A stretch of DNA of 64,000 bases from Clostridium sp. AT4 (GCF_001517625.2 NZ_LN999828.1:1008303-1072302), one strand, 5' to 3'. Numbered from the stretch's first letter, positions 37,581-47,023 are shown. The notes: generated from the letters alone by a model not told the origin. Numbers and translations are program-made.

Positions 37581-39692
37581 ATGGCGAATCATCTGGTAAT
37601 CGTAGAATCACCTGCAAAGGTGAAAACCATAAAAAAGTTTCTGGGAAGCAGCTACGAGGTAGACGCTTCCGGAGGCCATGTAAGGGATCTGCCTAAAAGC
37701 CAGCTTGGCTTTGATCCGGAGCATGATTATGAACCGAAATATATTACGATCCGCGGAAAGGGAGATGTTCTTGCGAAGCTGCGCAAGGAGGTAAAAAAGG
37801 CAGATAAGATCTATCTGGCAACGGACCCGGACCGTGAGGGAGAAGCCATTTCATGGCATCTGATGAAGGCTTTAAAGTTGGATGAGGTAAAGAATAAATC
37901 CGTTTACCGCATCAGCTTTAATGAGATTACTAAAAATGCAGTAAAGGCTTCCTTAAAGGCTCCGAGAACGCTGGATATGAATCTGGTCAATGCTCAGCAG
38001 ACCCGCAGGATGTTGGATCGTATGGTAGGCTACCGCATCAGTCCGCTTTTATGGGCAAAGGTTAAGAGAGGCTTAAGCGCCGGCCGCGTTCAGTCTGTGG
38101 CCCTGCGCATGATCTGCGACCGTGAGGATGAGATCAATGCATTTATTCCTGAGGAATACTGGAACTTGGACGCGTCTTTTAAAATTGCCGGAATGAAAAA
38201 GCCTCTGACTGCCCGTTATTACGGCCCTGCAGACAGCGGAAAGGAGGAAAAGGCAAAGGGCGCAAAGACGGTGATCCGCAGCAAGGCAGAGCTGGATGCG
38301 GTTATGAAGGATTTAGAAAACGTATCCTACCTTGTGGATGAGGTGAAAAAGGGAGAGCGTGTGAAAAAAGCACCGATTCCGTTTACCACCAGTACCATGC
38401 AGCAGGAAGCCTCAAAGGCTCTTAATTTTTCGACCCAGAAGACCATGCGCCTGGCTCAGCAGCTTTATGAGGGCGTAGAGGTAAAGGGGCACGGCACCAT
38501 TGGTTTGATCACTTATCTGCGAACCGATTCTACCCGTATCGCGGAAGAAGCAGATGCTGCGGCAAGAGCCTTTGTAAAAGAGCACTATGGAGAAAACTAT
38601 ATGGCTGCAGGCGAACCGGCCAAAAAGAATGCGGGAAAGATCCAGGATGCTCATGAGGCTATCCGCCCTACCGATATATCCCTTACTCCTGTAATGGTAA
38701 AGGAGTCTCTTCCAAGAGACCTTTTCCGTCTGTATCAGCTGATCTGGAAGCGTTTTGCTGCCAGCCGCATGGCTCCGGCCGTGTATGAGACGACCATGGT
38801 AAAAATCCGGGGAGGAAACCAGCTGTTCAGTGCAGCTGCGTCCCGGCTGTCCTTTGACGGTTTTATGTCTGTATATGTAGATGCAGATGATGAAGAGGAG
38901 AAGGGCCAGACCATGGGAGCCATGGAAAAGGGAAGTGCGCTTTCTCTGGAAAAACTGGAGCCCAGCCAGCATTTTACCCAGCCGCCGGCTCACTATACAG
39001 AGGCTTCCCTTGTAAAGGCGCTGGAGGAGCAGGGAATCGGACGTCCCAGTACCTATGCGCCCACCATTACTACCATTATTGCCAGACGCTATGTTGCAAA
39101 GGAAAATAAAAATCTTTATGTGACAGAGCTGGGAGAGGTAGTAAACCGGATCATGAAGCAGTCCTTCCCAAGCATTGTAGATGTGAGCTTTACCGCAAAT
39201 ATGGAATCCCTTCTGGATAAGGTGGCAGACGGCACGGTGGCATGGAAAACCGTGGTAAGTAATTTTTATCCAGATCTGGACGAGGCGGTAACGATCGCGG
39301 AAAAGGAGCTGGAATCGGTTAAGATCGAGGATGAAGTTACGGATGAAATCTGTGAACTCTGCGGAAGGAACATGGTGATCAAATACGGTCCCCATGGAAA
39401 GTTCCTGGCCTGCCCTGGCTTTCCGGACTGCAAAAATACGAAACCCTATCTGGAGAAGATCGGCGTTCCCTGTCCCAAGTGCGGCAAAGAGGTGGTGCGC
39501 AAGAAGACGAAAAAGGGCCGTCTTTATTACGGCTGTGAGGCAAATCCGGACTGTGACTTCATGTCCTGGCAGAAGCCTTCCACTCAAAAATGTCCCAAGT
39601 GCGGCTCTTATATGGTAGAAAAGGGCAGTAAGCTGCTCTGCGCGGATGAAACCTGCGGTTATCGTATGGATCCGGCAGAAAAAGAAAAGTAG
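37581..39692 (+). CDS. topA: DNA topoisomerase I
   Basis: 703 aa type IA enzyme relaxing negative supercoils. The Toprim domain starts with IVESPAKVKTIKKFLG; the DxDxE metal site is in ATDPDREGEAISWH; the catalytic Tyr lies in GLITYLRTDSTRIA (about 312). Three C-terminal zinc ribbons follow, each with paired Cys (CELCG, CPKCGKEVV, CPKCGSYMV with their partners), which help bind single strands. Confidence 0.97.
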   Translation: MANHLVIVESPAKVKTIKKFLGSSYEVDASGGHVRDLPKSQLGFDPEHDYEPKYITIRGKGDVLAKLRKEVKKADKIYLATDPDREGEAISWHLMKALKLDEVKNKSVYRISFNEITKNAVKASLKAPRTLDMNLVNAQQTRRMLDRMVGYRISPLLWAKVKRGLSAGRVQSVALRMICDREDEINAFIPEEYWNLDASFKIAGMKKPLTARYYGPADSGKEEKAKGAKTVIRSKAELDAVMKDLENVSYLVDEVKKGERVKKAPIPFTTSTMQQEASKALNFSTQKTMRLAQQLYEGVEVKGHGTIGLITYLRTDSTRIAEEADAAARAFVKEHYGENYMAAGEPAKKNAGKIQDAHEAIRPTDISLTPVMVKESLPRDLFRLYQLIWKRFAASRMAPAVYETTMVKIRGGNQLFSAAASRLSFDGFMSVYVDADDEEEKGQTMGAMEKGSALSLEKLEPSQHFTQPPAHYTEASLVKALEEQGIGRPSTYAPTITTIIARRYVAKENKNLYVTELGEVVNRIMKQSFPSIVDVSFTANMESLLDKVADGTVAWKTVVSNFYPDLDEAVTIAEKELESVKIEDEVTDEICELCGRNMVIKYGPHGKFLACPGFPDCKNTKPYLEKIGVPCPKCGKEVVRKKTKKGRLYYGCEANPDCDFMSWQKPSTQKCPKCGSYMVEKGSKLLCADETCGYRMDPAEKEK

Positions 39693-39737
39693 AAAAAGAC
39701 AAATATCTTAAAATAATCGAAAACTTCAAAAAACTCT

Positions 39738-39766
39738 TGTTATTGCTTTGAAATTGTGCTAAAATT
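39738..39766 (+). promoter_or_regulatory. Promoter of codY
   Basis: TTGTTA (39738-39743), 17-bp spacer, TAAAAT (39761-39766), about 46 nt before the ATG. No clear CodY box (AATTTTCWGAAAATT) was seen near it. Confidence 0.65.
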
Positions 39767-39811
39767 CAATTATTAGTATAGTATACCTTTGAGATAAGGA
39801 GGGTTTCGATT

Positions 39812-40600
39812 ATGAGCGTTCAATTGTTGGACAAAACAAGAAAAATCAACAAGCTATTGCATAACAACAATTCACATAAGGTTGTTTTTAATGACATCTG
39901 CAAAGTTTTGAGTGAGATCCTGTTATCCAATATCCTTGTTATCAGCAGGAAGGGCAAAGTCCTTGGCGTAAGTCTCTGCCCAGGCGTGGATGAGATCGAG
40001 GAGCTGATCGAAGATCAGGTAGGCGGCTTTGTTGACAAAATGTTAAATGAACGTCTTCTCAGTGTTTTGTCTACAAAGGAGAACGTAAACCTGGCAACGC
40101 TGGGCTTTGCGGAGGAGAACGTGAAAAAGTATCAGGCCATTATTACCCCCATCGATATTGCAGGGGAGCGTCTGGGTACATTATTTATTTATAAATCAGA
40201 CAGCCAGTATGATATTGATGATATCATCCTCAGCGAATACGGCACTACGGTGGTAGGACTTGAGATGATGCGCTCTGTGAATGAGGAAAATGCAGAGGAA
40301 ACAAGAAAGGTTCAGATTGTAAAGTCTGCCATCAGCACCCTGTCTTTCTCGGAGCTGGAAGCCATTATCCATATTTTTGAAGAGCTTAACGGAAATGAGG
40401 GCATTCTGGTAGCCAGCAAGATTGCAGACAGGGTTGGTATTACCCGCTCTGTGATCGTAAATGCACTTCGCAAGTTTGAAAGCGCTGGTGTGATTGAGTC
40501 ACGTTCCTCCGGCATGAAGGGTACCTATATCAAGGTTCTCAACGACGTGGTGTTTGATGAGTTAAAGGCCATTAAGGCGTCTAATTCAAATCTGAAATAG
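39812..40600 (+). CDS. codY: Global regulator CodY
   Basis: 262 aa. An N-terminal GAF domain senses branched-chain amino acids and GTP, and a C-terminal winged helix (ASKIADRVGITRSVIVNALR, about 203-222) binds DNA. CodY represses nutrient-stress genes in rich conditions and controls virulence and sporulation genes in low-GC Gram-positives. It is a single gene with its own promoter and a strong terminator, placed between topA and rpsB as in many Clostridia. Confidence 0.96.
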   Translation: MSVQLLDKTRKINKLLHNNNSHKVVFNDICKVLSEILLSNILVISRKGKVLGVSLCPGVDEIEELIEDQVGGFVDKMLNERLLSVLSTKENVNLATLGFAEENVKKYQAIITPIDIAGERLGTLFIYKSDSQYDIDDIILSEYGTTVVGLEMMRSVNEENAEETRKVQIVKSAISTLSFSELEAIIHIFEELNGNEGILVASKIADRVGITRSVIVNALRKFESAGVIESRSSGMKGTYIKVLNDVVFDELKAIKASNSNLK

Positions 40601-40621
40601 GATTTTATCAAAAAGATAAAG

Positions 40622-40659
40622 GACAGTTTGCAAAAAGTGCTTGCAAGCTGTCTTTTTTT
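40622..40659 (+). terminator. Terminator of codY
   Basis: GACAGTTTGCAA and TTGCAAGCTGTC form a 12-bp stem (one G-U) followed by seven T. Its 3' arm contains the -35 of the next promoter. Confidence 0.9.
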
Positions 40660-40669
40660 ATGATATAGT
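40641..40669 (+). promoter_or_regulatory. Promoter of rpsB-tsf
   Basis: TTGCAA (40641-40646), 17-bp spacer, TATAGT (40664-40669). It overlaps the codY terminator, so end of one transcript and start of the next share bases. Expected start near 40676. Confidence 0.7.
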
Positions 40670-40675
40670 AGAAAG

Positions 40676-40816
40676 GCTGAAAAAACACGTCTGTGGATTT
40701 TTCGGAAAGGTGCCTGGGGCAGAGCCTGAGGTCTTCTGAAGAAGCATGAGAAGCAGGCGGACGATGCCGGAACCCATGCTCAGCGGTTCGGCTAAAAACC
40801 AAACGGAGGTATAAAC
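40676..40816 (+). promoter_or_regulatory. Structured leader of rpsB (candidate autoregulatory element)
   Basis: About 140 nt untranslated. A strong hairpin GCCGGAACC/GGTTCGGC (40765-40791) ends 14 nt before the ribosome site CGGAGG. Its loop holds CATGCT, complementary to AGCATG at 40742-40747, allowing a pseudoknot or alternative fold. GCCTG and CAGGC further 5' can also pair. I do not recognise it as a named r-protein leader. Confidence 0.45.
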
Positions 40817-41569
40817 ATGAGCGTAATTTCTATGAAGCAGTTACTGGAAGCTGGTGTACACTTCGGTCACCAGACAAGAAGATGGAACCCTAAGATGGCT
40901 CCATACATCTACACAGAGAGAAACGGCATCTACATCATTGACTTACAGAAGTCTGTAGGAAAGGTAGATGAGGCTTACAAGGCTGTATCTGATATCGCAG
41001 CTGAGGGCGGCACTATCCTGTTCGTAGGTACAAAGAAGCAGGCTCAGGAAGCAATAAAGACTGAGGCAGAGCGTTGCGGTATGTACTATGTAAACGAGAG
41101 ATGGTTAGGCGGTATGCTGACCAACTTCAAGACCATCCAGAGCCGTATTGCAAGACTGAAAGAGATCGAGGCTATGTCTGAGGACGGAACATTTGATGTT
41201 CTTCCAAAGAAGGAAGTAATCGAGTTAAAGAAGGAATGGGACAAGTTAGAGAAGAACCTGGGCGGAATCAAGGATATGAAGAAGCTTCCAGACGCAATCT
41301 TCGTAGTAGATCCTAAGAAGGAGCACATCTGTATTCAGGAGGCTCATACTCTGGGTATCACCCTGTTAGGTATCGTTGATACAAACTGCGATCCTGAAGA
41401 GTTAGATTATGTGATCCCTGGCAATGACGACGCTATCAGAGCTGTTAAGCTGATCGTTTCCAAGATGGCTGACGCTGTGATCGAGGCTAAGCAGGGCGAA
41501 GTTTTAGAGGGCGCAATGGAGATCGAAGTACCTGCAGATGCATTTGAAGCAGAGGGTGCAGAGGCGTAA
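40817..41569 (+). CDS. rpsB: 30S ribosomal protein S2
   Basis: 250 aa. Begins [20 protein letters not shown] and contains [20 protein letters not shown] and [12 protein letters not shown], all standard for S2. Binds late to the 30S head-body junction with S1-related functions. Codon usage is strongly biased, as expected for a highly expressed gene, and tsf follows. Confidence 0.98.
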   Translation: MSVISMKQLLEAGVHFGHQTRRWNPKMAPYIYTERNGIYIIDLQKSVGKVDEAYKAVSDIAAEGGTILFVGTKKQAQEAIKTEAERCGMYYVNERWLGGMLTNFKTIQSRIARLKEIEAMSEDGTFDVLPKKEVIELKKEWDKLEKNLGGIKDMKKLPDAIFVVDPKKEHICIQEAHTLGITLLGIVDTNCDPEELDYVIPGNDDAIRAVKLIVSKMADAVIEAKQGEVLEGAMEIEVPADAFEAEGAEA

Positions 41570-41599
41570 TTAAAACTTTTAATATTGGAGGATGACAAG

Positions 41600-42538
41600 A
41601 TGGCAGTAACCGCAGCAATGGTAAAAGAGTTAAGAGAGATGACCGGTGCCGGAATGATGGACTGCAAGAAGGCTCTTGCAGCTACAGACGGCGATATGGA
41701 CAAGGCTGTTGAGTTCTTAAGAGAAAAGGGACTTGCAGGCGCAGCTAAGAAGGCTGGACGTATTGCGGCTGAGGGTATCGTAGATACATTACTGACTGCT
41801 GATGAGAAGACCGCAGTAGTAGTAGAGGTTAATGCTGAGACTGACTTCGTTGCAAAGAATGCCGTATTCCAGGCATATGTTGCAGACGTAGCAGCACAGG
41901 CTCTGGCTTCTTCCGCAGCTGATATGGACAGCTTTATGGCTGAGAAGTGGGCTAAGGATGAGTCCCTGACTGTAAAAGAGGCTCTTTCCTCTCAGATTTC
42001 CATCATCGGCGAGAACATGAATATCCGCCGTTTTGAGAAGGTAACAGAGGAGAACGGTTTTGTTGCTTCCTACATCCATGCAGGCGGAAAGATTGGCGTT
42101 CTGGTTGACGTTGAGACCAACGTTGTAAATGACGAGATCAAAGAGATGGCTAGAAACGTAGCTATGCAGGCAGCTGCATTAAAGCCGCAGTTCACCAGCA
42201 GAGATGAGGTTGACGAGGCTTTCATCGAGCATGAGAAGAGCATCCTGATGGCTCAGATCCAGAATGATCCTAAAGAGGCTTCCAAGCCTGAGAAGGTAAT
42301 CCAGGGAATGATCCAGGGACGTATCAACAAAGAATTAAAGGAATTCTGTCTGTTAGATCAGGTTTATGTAAAGGCTGAGGATGGCAAGCAGAGTGTAGCT
42401 CAGTATGTTGCAGCTGTTGCAAAGGCAAACAATGCAGACGTTAAGATCAAGAAGTTCGTTCGTTTCGAAACCGGCGAGGGTCTTGAGAAGAAGAATGAGG
42501 ATTTTGCAGCTGAGGTTGCAGCTCAGATGGGTAAGTAA
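41600..42538 (+). CDS. tsf: Elongation factor Ts
   Basis: 312 aa from ATG 41600 (GGAGGATG upstream), not the in-frame TTG at 41585. The UBA-like N-terminus AAMVKELREMTGAGMMDCKK and the core TDFVAKN drive GDP release from EF-Tu. Co-transcribed with rpsB, 30 nt apart. Confidence 0.98.
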   Translation: MAVTAAMVKELREMTGAGMMDCKKALAATDGDMDKAVEFLREKGLAGAAKKAGRIAAEGIVDTLLTADEKTAVVVEVNAETDFVAKNAVFQAYVADVAAQALASSAADMDSFMAEKWAKDESLTVKEALSSQISIIGENMNIRRFEKVTEENGFVASYIHAGGKIGVLVDVETNVVNDEIKEMARNVAMQAAALKPQFTSRDEVDEAFIEHEKSILMAQIQNDPKEASKPEKVIQGMIQGRINKELKEFCLLDQVYVKAEDGKQSVAQYVAAVAKANNADVKIKKFVRFETGEGLEKKNEDFAAEVAAQMGK

Positions 42539-42559
42539 TTTCCTGAATAAAATCTAGGT

Positions 42560-42604
42560 TAAAACCCTTGAAAAGCTCAGAAATGGGCATTTTCAAGGGT
42601 TTTT
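42560..42604 (+). terminator. Terminator of rpsB-tsf
   Basis: AACCCTTGAAAA and TTTTCAAGGGTT form a perfect 12-bp stem followed by TTTTTT-type sequence. Confidence 0.92.
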
Positions 42605-42870
42605 TGCGGTTTGAAACGGATTTGCGCTTTACGATGCATTAATCTATAGATTATAATGCAGGTGTATATCAGGATCTGGTTTGGCCTGTACTGGAGTAGG
42701 GTTCTGCATAGACATGGCTATGAGCAGATTACCCAGGTGATGGAAAAGAACACAGATGAAAGGTAAAACAGAAACACGCTAAGGAAGGAAAATGGTAGAT
42801 AGATGAATGGGATTATCCTTGCACTGTATTTGATTTTTAAATAACGGATGGATCATAGACGAAATTTCCC
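42605..42870. other. Gene-poor stretch between tsf and the metallophosphoesterase gene
   Basis: No gene recognised. A TATAAT at about 42649-42654 could be a -10, and a 13-codon reading frame starts with ATG at 42803. Longer readings are broken by stops, as in decayed sequence. GC and codon style mark the start of the more variable half of the window. Confidence 0.4.
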
Positions 42871-42884
42871 CGGAGGTGAAAATA

Positions 42885-43715
42885 GTGAAACATATAAAAC
42901 TGGCGGCGGTAGCAGCGGCGTTGATAATATGGACCGGCTGGCAGAATAACACGGTTGGTATTACACATTATACTGTTTTAAGCGACAGTCTTCCGGCTGC
43001 ATTTGACCAATACAAAATCGCCGTTGTATCGGATCTGCATAATGGGGAGTATGGAGAAAATAATTGCCGTTTGACGTCCATAATCAAAAAAGAAAGTCCG
43101 GATATGATTGCTGTAACTGGAGATTTTGTAGATTCCAAAAGAACCGATATGAAAATAGCGGAGGAGCTGATAAAAAGACTTACAGAGATTGCACCATGCT
43201 ATTATGTGACAGGAAACCATGAAGCGTGGATTGGCGGACGGTATCAGGAATTAGAGGAAAAACTGCTTGATACAGATGTTATCATCCTGCATGACAGATC
43301 CGTAGGGCTTATGAAGGATAATGAAAGGATACAGATTGCAGGTCTGGACGATCCGGATTTTACCACTGGGAATTTATCTGAAAAAGAAAGCGCATTAAAA
43401 AATAAAATAAAGGGGATGAAGCTTACGGAAGATTACTGCATTTTGCTGTCTCACAGACCGGAGTATTTCAGAACCTATGTGTCCGAAAGCATTGATCTGG
43501 TATTAAGCGGACACGCCCATGGCGGACAGTTCAGGTTGCCTTTTATCGGTGGATTGATCGCGCCTGGTCAGGGGATTTTTCCCAAATATGATGCAGGAGC
43601 CTATTCAGAAAACCGTACAACTATGATTGTCAGCAGAGGAATAGGAAGCAGTATCATTCCGGTACGGTTTAATAACAGGCCGGAAGTGGTTATTGTTCAC
43701 CTGGACAGCATTTAA
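42885..43715 (+). CDS. Membrane-anchored metallophosphoesterase
   Basis: 276 aa from GTG 42885, with GGAGG 8 nt upstream (an earlier GTG lies inside that site). One N-terminal hydrophobic segment (LAAVAAALIIWTG) then a calcineurin-like domain: SDLHNGEYG, GDFVDSKRTD, GNHEAW, SHRPEYF and SGHAHGGQFRLP supply the dinuclear metal ligands. Resembles the YkuE/YaeI group of cell-surface phosphoesterases; substrate not shown. No clear terminator follows. Confidence 0.9.
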   Translation: MKHIKLAAVAAALIIWTGWQNNTVGITHYTVLSDSLPAAFDQYKIAVVSDLHNGEYGENNCRLTSIIKKESPDMIAVTGDFVDSKRTDMKIAEELIKRLTEIAPCYYVTGNHEAWIGGRYQELEEKLLDTDVIILHDRSVGLMKDNERIQIAGLDDPDFTTGNLSEKESALKNKIKGMKLTEDYCILLSHRPEYFRTYVSESIDLVLSGHAHGGQFRLPFIGGLIAPGQGIFPKYDAGAYSENRTTMIVSRGIGSSIIPVRFNNRPEVVIVHLDSI

Positions 43716-43943
43716 TTGTAAAAAAACATAAAACAGGACGCAAAATACCAAAAAAATGATAAAATGACCACACAGACCGGGGCTGATTGTATAAAACGTC
43801 AAAATATAAAAAGATATAAATTACAACTAATGTAAAAATAACTATAAAACATACAACTTTATAAAGAAAATAATGAAAAATGTTGACTTCTGCTTCTAAA
43901 TCATATAACTATTGTAAATAGATAATAAAATTTGTCTAAGTGA

Positions 43944-44517
43944 GCAAAACGTGGTGCAACTCCTGAGATTCATAATCAGATTATCCAGATTTGTAAAGAT
44001 TATGAGAAGCATCTGGCTTTAGCCGGATAGGACTGCCGGACAGGCCAGCCGACACCGGGAAATAAAACAGGGGGATTATCTACATTGGAAGAAAAAAGTT
44101 TGGGATGTATCCGTAAAGGAGGTACAAGGCCCATTGTGGAAGTTCTGCCTGAGACAGCAAGACCTACAAAACAAGGCGCAATTATTATGGATACTCCTGG
44201 CTATGATATTGCATCTGTTACCTCAATGGTAGCGGGGGCAGTCTTATTGTGTTTACCACAGGCAGGGGAACACCAACGGGACATGCGCTGGCACCAGTTC
44301 TTAAAGTAACCGGAAATCGAGATACGTTTGAACGTATGCATGATAACATTGATATAGGTGTATGTGAGATAATGGAAGGAACCTGTACGATTGAAGAAGC
44401 GGGAGAACGATTGTTAAAGGAAGTCATAGAGGTTTGCAATGGAAAAATGACAAAGGCGGAAGCCTATGGGTTTTCAGATATAGCAGTGGATCATATTTGC
44501 CGTTATATTTAAGATGT
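43944..44517 (+). pseudogene. Decayed UxaA-family (altronate/galactarate-type) dehydratase, C-terminal remnant
   Basis: Translation of 43944-44245 gives GATPEIHNQIIQICKDYEKH, a stop at 44028-44030, then QPTPGNKTGGLSTLEEKSLG and ETARPTKQGAIIMDTPGYD, hallmark segments of UxaA-type sugar-acid dehydratases. Around 44238-44248 the frame shifts by one base and continues as VFTTGRGTPTGHALAPVLKV to the family's natural end. The N-terminal two-thirds are missing. At least one stop plus one frameshift make it non-functional. Confidence 0.85.
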
Positions 44518-44641
44518 AATTTTTAGCCATATCTGTACACTTGGAAAAATGTTCTGATATATTTATAAGCATAAGCAGTATAATAAATCTTGAAAAAGAA
44601 ATAAAAAACTTGCACCAACCAATAAAAAGTTGTAAATTAAA

Positions 44642-44681
44642 AGCGCCTGCATGGTTTAAACGATGCGGGTGCTTTTTGCTG
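44642..44681 (+). terminator. Terminator before the GNAT gene
   Basis: GCGCCTGCAT and ATGCGGGTGC form a 10-bp stem with two G-U pairs, followed by TTTTTG. It would stop transcripts from the pseudogene region. 44518-44641 is AT-rich and holds nothing recognised. Confidence 0.75.
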
Positions 44682-44710
44682 TTAGAAAATTCAAAATTGG
44701 AGAGTATAGT

Positions 44711-45139
44711 ATGATACGTAGTATGAAACAATCAGATCTTGATCCGGTTGCGTTGATTTGGCTGGATACAAATATTAAGGCACATGATTTTATTCCTGCC
44801 TCATACTGGAGGGATCATTTTGAAGCGGTGAGGGGAATGCTTGCAGAGGCTGAAATTTATGTATGGGAAGAAGAGGGTTCAGGAAAAGTTCAGGGCTTTG
44901 TGGGACTGGACGGAGAGTATATTGCGGGGATTTTTGTGCAAAGCCAGAGCTGGTCACAGGGGATAGGGGGCCGTCTCCTTGACTATATAAAAAAGCAGCA
45001 TTCCAGACTGACTCTGAGGGTATATGCAAAAAATACCAGGGCTGTACGTTTTTATCAGAGGGAGAGCTTCCGGATTCAGATGGAGGAAACCGATGAGATG
45101 ACAGGGCAGAAGGAATATGTTATGCTCTGGGAAGATTAA
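44711..45139 (+). CDS. GNAT family N-acetyltransferase (YjaB-like)
   Basis: 142 aa from ATG 44711 with TTGGAGAG before it; an earlier in-frame start would lie in the terminator. The acetyl-CoA-binding region is FVQSQSWSQGIGGRLLDYIK, with the pyrophosphate loop QSQGIG-like, then NTRAVRFYQRESFRI. Substrate unknown; relatives acetylate small molecules or protein N-termini. Confidence 0.88.
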   Translation: MIRSMKQSDLDPVALIWLDTNIKAHDFIPASYWRDHFEAVRGMLAEAEIYVWEEEGSGKVQGFVGLDGEYIAGIFVQSQSWSQGIGGRLLDYIKKQHSRLTLRVYAKNTRAVRFYQRESFRIQMEETDEMTGQKEYVMLWED

Positions 45140-45189
45140 TAAAAAATTAACAATATGAGACCTGATTTTAATAGAAAAATCGTCATATT

Positions 45190-45212
45190 CGTGGTAGAAT
45201 AAAGCTATCACG
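45190..45212. promoter_or_regulatory. Extended -10 promoter with overlapping inverted repeat, upstream of the flavodiiron gene
   Basis: TGGTAGAAT (45192-45200) is an extended -10. It lies inside an 8-bp inverted repeat CGTGGTAG/CTATCACG with a 7-nt spacer (one G-T mismatch), 18 nt before the start. The placement suits a repressor operator, perhaps redox- or NO-responsive; no regulator is identified. Confidence 0.5.
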
Positions 45213-45229
45213 AAGAAAGGGGCATAATA

Positions 45230-47023
45230 ATGGAAATTACCAGAGATATTATTTATGCAGGCGTTAATGATCACAGCGTAGATCTTTTTGAAGGACAGTA
45301 TAAGGTTCCCAACGGGATGTGCTATAACTCCTATGTGATTTGCGATGAGAAGTGTGCTGTTATGGATACGGTTGATGCCAGATTCACTCACGAATGGCTG
45401 GACAATCTGTCCGGTATTTTGAAGGGAAAGGCGCCGGATTATCTGATTATCCAGCATATGGAGCCGGATCATTCCGCAAATATTTATAATTTCATGAAAA
45501 ATTATCCCAATACAACCATTGTATCCAACGCCAAGGCGTTTGCCATGATGGGACAGTTTTTTCCGGATATGAATTTGGAGGGACATACTCTTGAGGTGAA
45601 AAACGGAGATACGCTTACTCTGGGTTCTCATGTACTGACCTTTGTATTTGCGCCTATGGTACATTGGCCGGAGGTTATGGTGACATATGACAGTACAGAT
45701 AAGGTGCTGTTTTCTGCGGATGGTTTTGGAAAATTCGGTGCTCTGGATGCAGAGGAGGACTGGGACGATGAAGCCCGCCGCTATTATATCGGTATTGTGG
45801 GAAAATACGGTGCACAGGTGCAGAAGCTTTTAAAGGCAGCTGCAGCTCTTGATATCCAGACGATCTGCCCTCTTCACGGACCGGTTCTCAAGGAAAATCT
45901 GGGGCATTATCTTGAAAAATATAATATCTGGTCCTCCTATGAGGCAGAGTCAGAGGGTGTGGTTATTGCGTATACCTCTGTCTATGGAAATACAAAGAAG
46001 GCAGTTGAGCTTTTGGCCTCCAGACTGCGTGAAAAAAATTGTCCGGAGGTAGTAGTCTGCGACTTGGCCCGTATGGATCTGTCAAAGGCAGTGGAAAATG
46101 CCTTCCGCTACGGAAAGCTGGTACTGGCAACTACTACTTACAATGCGGAGATTTTCCCGTTTATGAGAACCTTTATTGACCATCTGACAGAGCGGGGATA
46201 CTGCAAGCGCACCATCGGCCTGATTGAAAATGGTTCCTGGGCACCTTTGGCGGCAAAGACCATGAAGTCTATGTTTGAAAAGTCAAAGGATATTACCTGG
46301 TTAAAGGATAAAATTACCATTCAGTCCTCGCTGAGCAGTGAGAACAGAGAGCAGATTGACAGAATGGCTGCTGAACTCTGTGAGGAGTATATTGCCCGTT
46401 CTCAGGTCACGGCAAATAAGCATGATATGAAGGCTCTCTTTAAGATCGGCTATGGTCTTTATGTAGTGACCTCAAATGACGGAACAAGGGATAACGGCCT
46501 CATTGTAAATACGGTAACGCAGCTAACAGATACGCCTCTGCGGGTAGCTGTGAATATTAACAAGGCCAATTATTCCCATCATGTGATCAAGCAGACCGGT
46601 ATTATGAATGTAAACTGCCTGTCCGTGGAAGCTCCCTTCAAGATATTTGAAACCTTTGGATTCCAAAGCGGACGTCAGGCAGATAAATTTGCAGGTATGA
46701 AGATCTGCCGTTCGGACAATGGCCTGGCTTTCCTGCCCAAGTATATCAATGCCTTTATGTCATTAAAGGTAGATCAGTATGTGGATCTGGATACTCACGG
46801 TATGTTTATCTGCTCCGTAACAGAAGCAAGGGTGATGAGCGATCGGGAGACCATGACCTACACCTATTATCAAAACAATGTAAAGCCGAAGCCTCAGACA
46901 GATGGCAAGAAGGGCTTTGTGTGCAAGGTATGCGGCTATATCTATGAGGGAGATACTCTGCCGGATGATATTATCTGCCCGTTGTGCAAGCATGGCGCAG
47001 CTGATTTTGAACCCATTGAGTAG
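45230..47023 (+). CDS. Flavodiiron protein with flavin-reductase and rubredoxin domains
   Basis: 597 aa fusion. Order: metallo-beta-lactamase-like diiron domain (about 1-250) with HMEPDH at 76-81; flavodoxin domain (about 250-395, AYTSVYGNTKKAVELLASRL); flavin-reductase-like domain (about 400-550, MKALFKIGYGLYVVTSNDGT); C-terminal rubredoxin (about 562-597) with CKVCG and CPLC. Flavodiiron proteins reduce O2 or NO in anaerobes. Carrying both reductase and rubredoxin modules, this one may take electrons straight from NAD(P)H without separate partners. Confidence 0.93.
   Translation: MEITRDIIYAGVNDHSVDLFEGQYKVPNGMCYNSYVICDEKCAVMDTVDARFTHEWLDNLSGILKGKAPDYLIIQHMEPDHSANIYNFMKNYPNTTIVSNAKAFAMMGQFFPDMNLEGHTLEVKNGDTLTLGSHVLTFVFAPMVHWPEVMVTYDSTDKVLFSADGFGKFGALDAEEDWDDEARRYYIGIVGKYGAQVQKLLKAAAALDIQTICPLHGPVLKENLGHYLEKYNIWSSYEAESEGVVIAYTSVYGNTKKAVELLASRLREKNCPEVVVCDLARMDLSKAVENAFRYGKLVLATTTYNAEIFPFMRTFIDHLTERGYCKRTIGLIENGSWAPLAAKTMKSMFEKSKDITWLKDKITIQSSLSSENREQIDRMAAELCEEYIARSQVTANKHDMKALFKIGYGLYVVTSNDGTRDNGLIVNTVTQLTDTPLRVAVNINKANYSHHVIKQTGIMNVNCLSVEAPFKIFETFGFQSGRQADKFAGMKICRSDNGLAFLPKYINAFMSLKVDQYVDLDTHGMFICSVTEARVMSDRETMTYTYYQNNVKPKPQTDGKKGFVCKVCGYIYEGDTLPDDIICPLCKHGAADFEPIE

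Noticed and set aside
38412-39587. A 391-codon open frame on the minus strand inside topA
   Set aside because: It lies entirely opposite a strongly conserved gene, has no ribosome site, and its translation resembles no family; it is a by-product of codon bias.
42803-42844. A 13-codon peptide gene (MNGIILALYLIFK)
   Set aside because: No good ribosome site, and the surrounding frames are full of stops; not supportable as a gene.
44085-44309. A 74-residue stand-alone gene
   Set aside because: It is one frame of the decayed UxaA-type dehydratase; the family sequence continues in the next frame.
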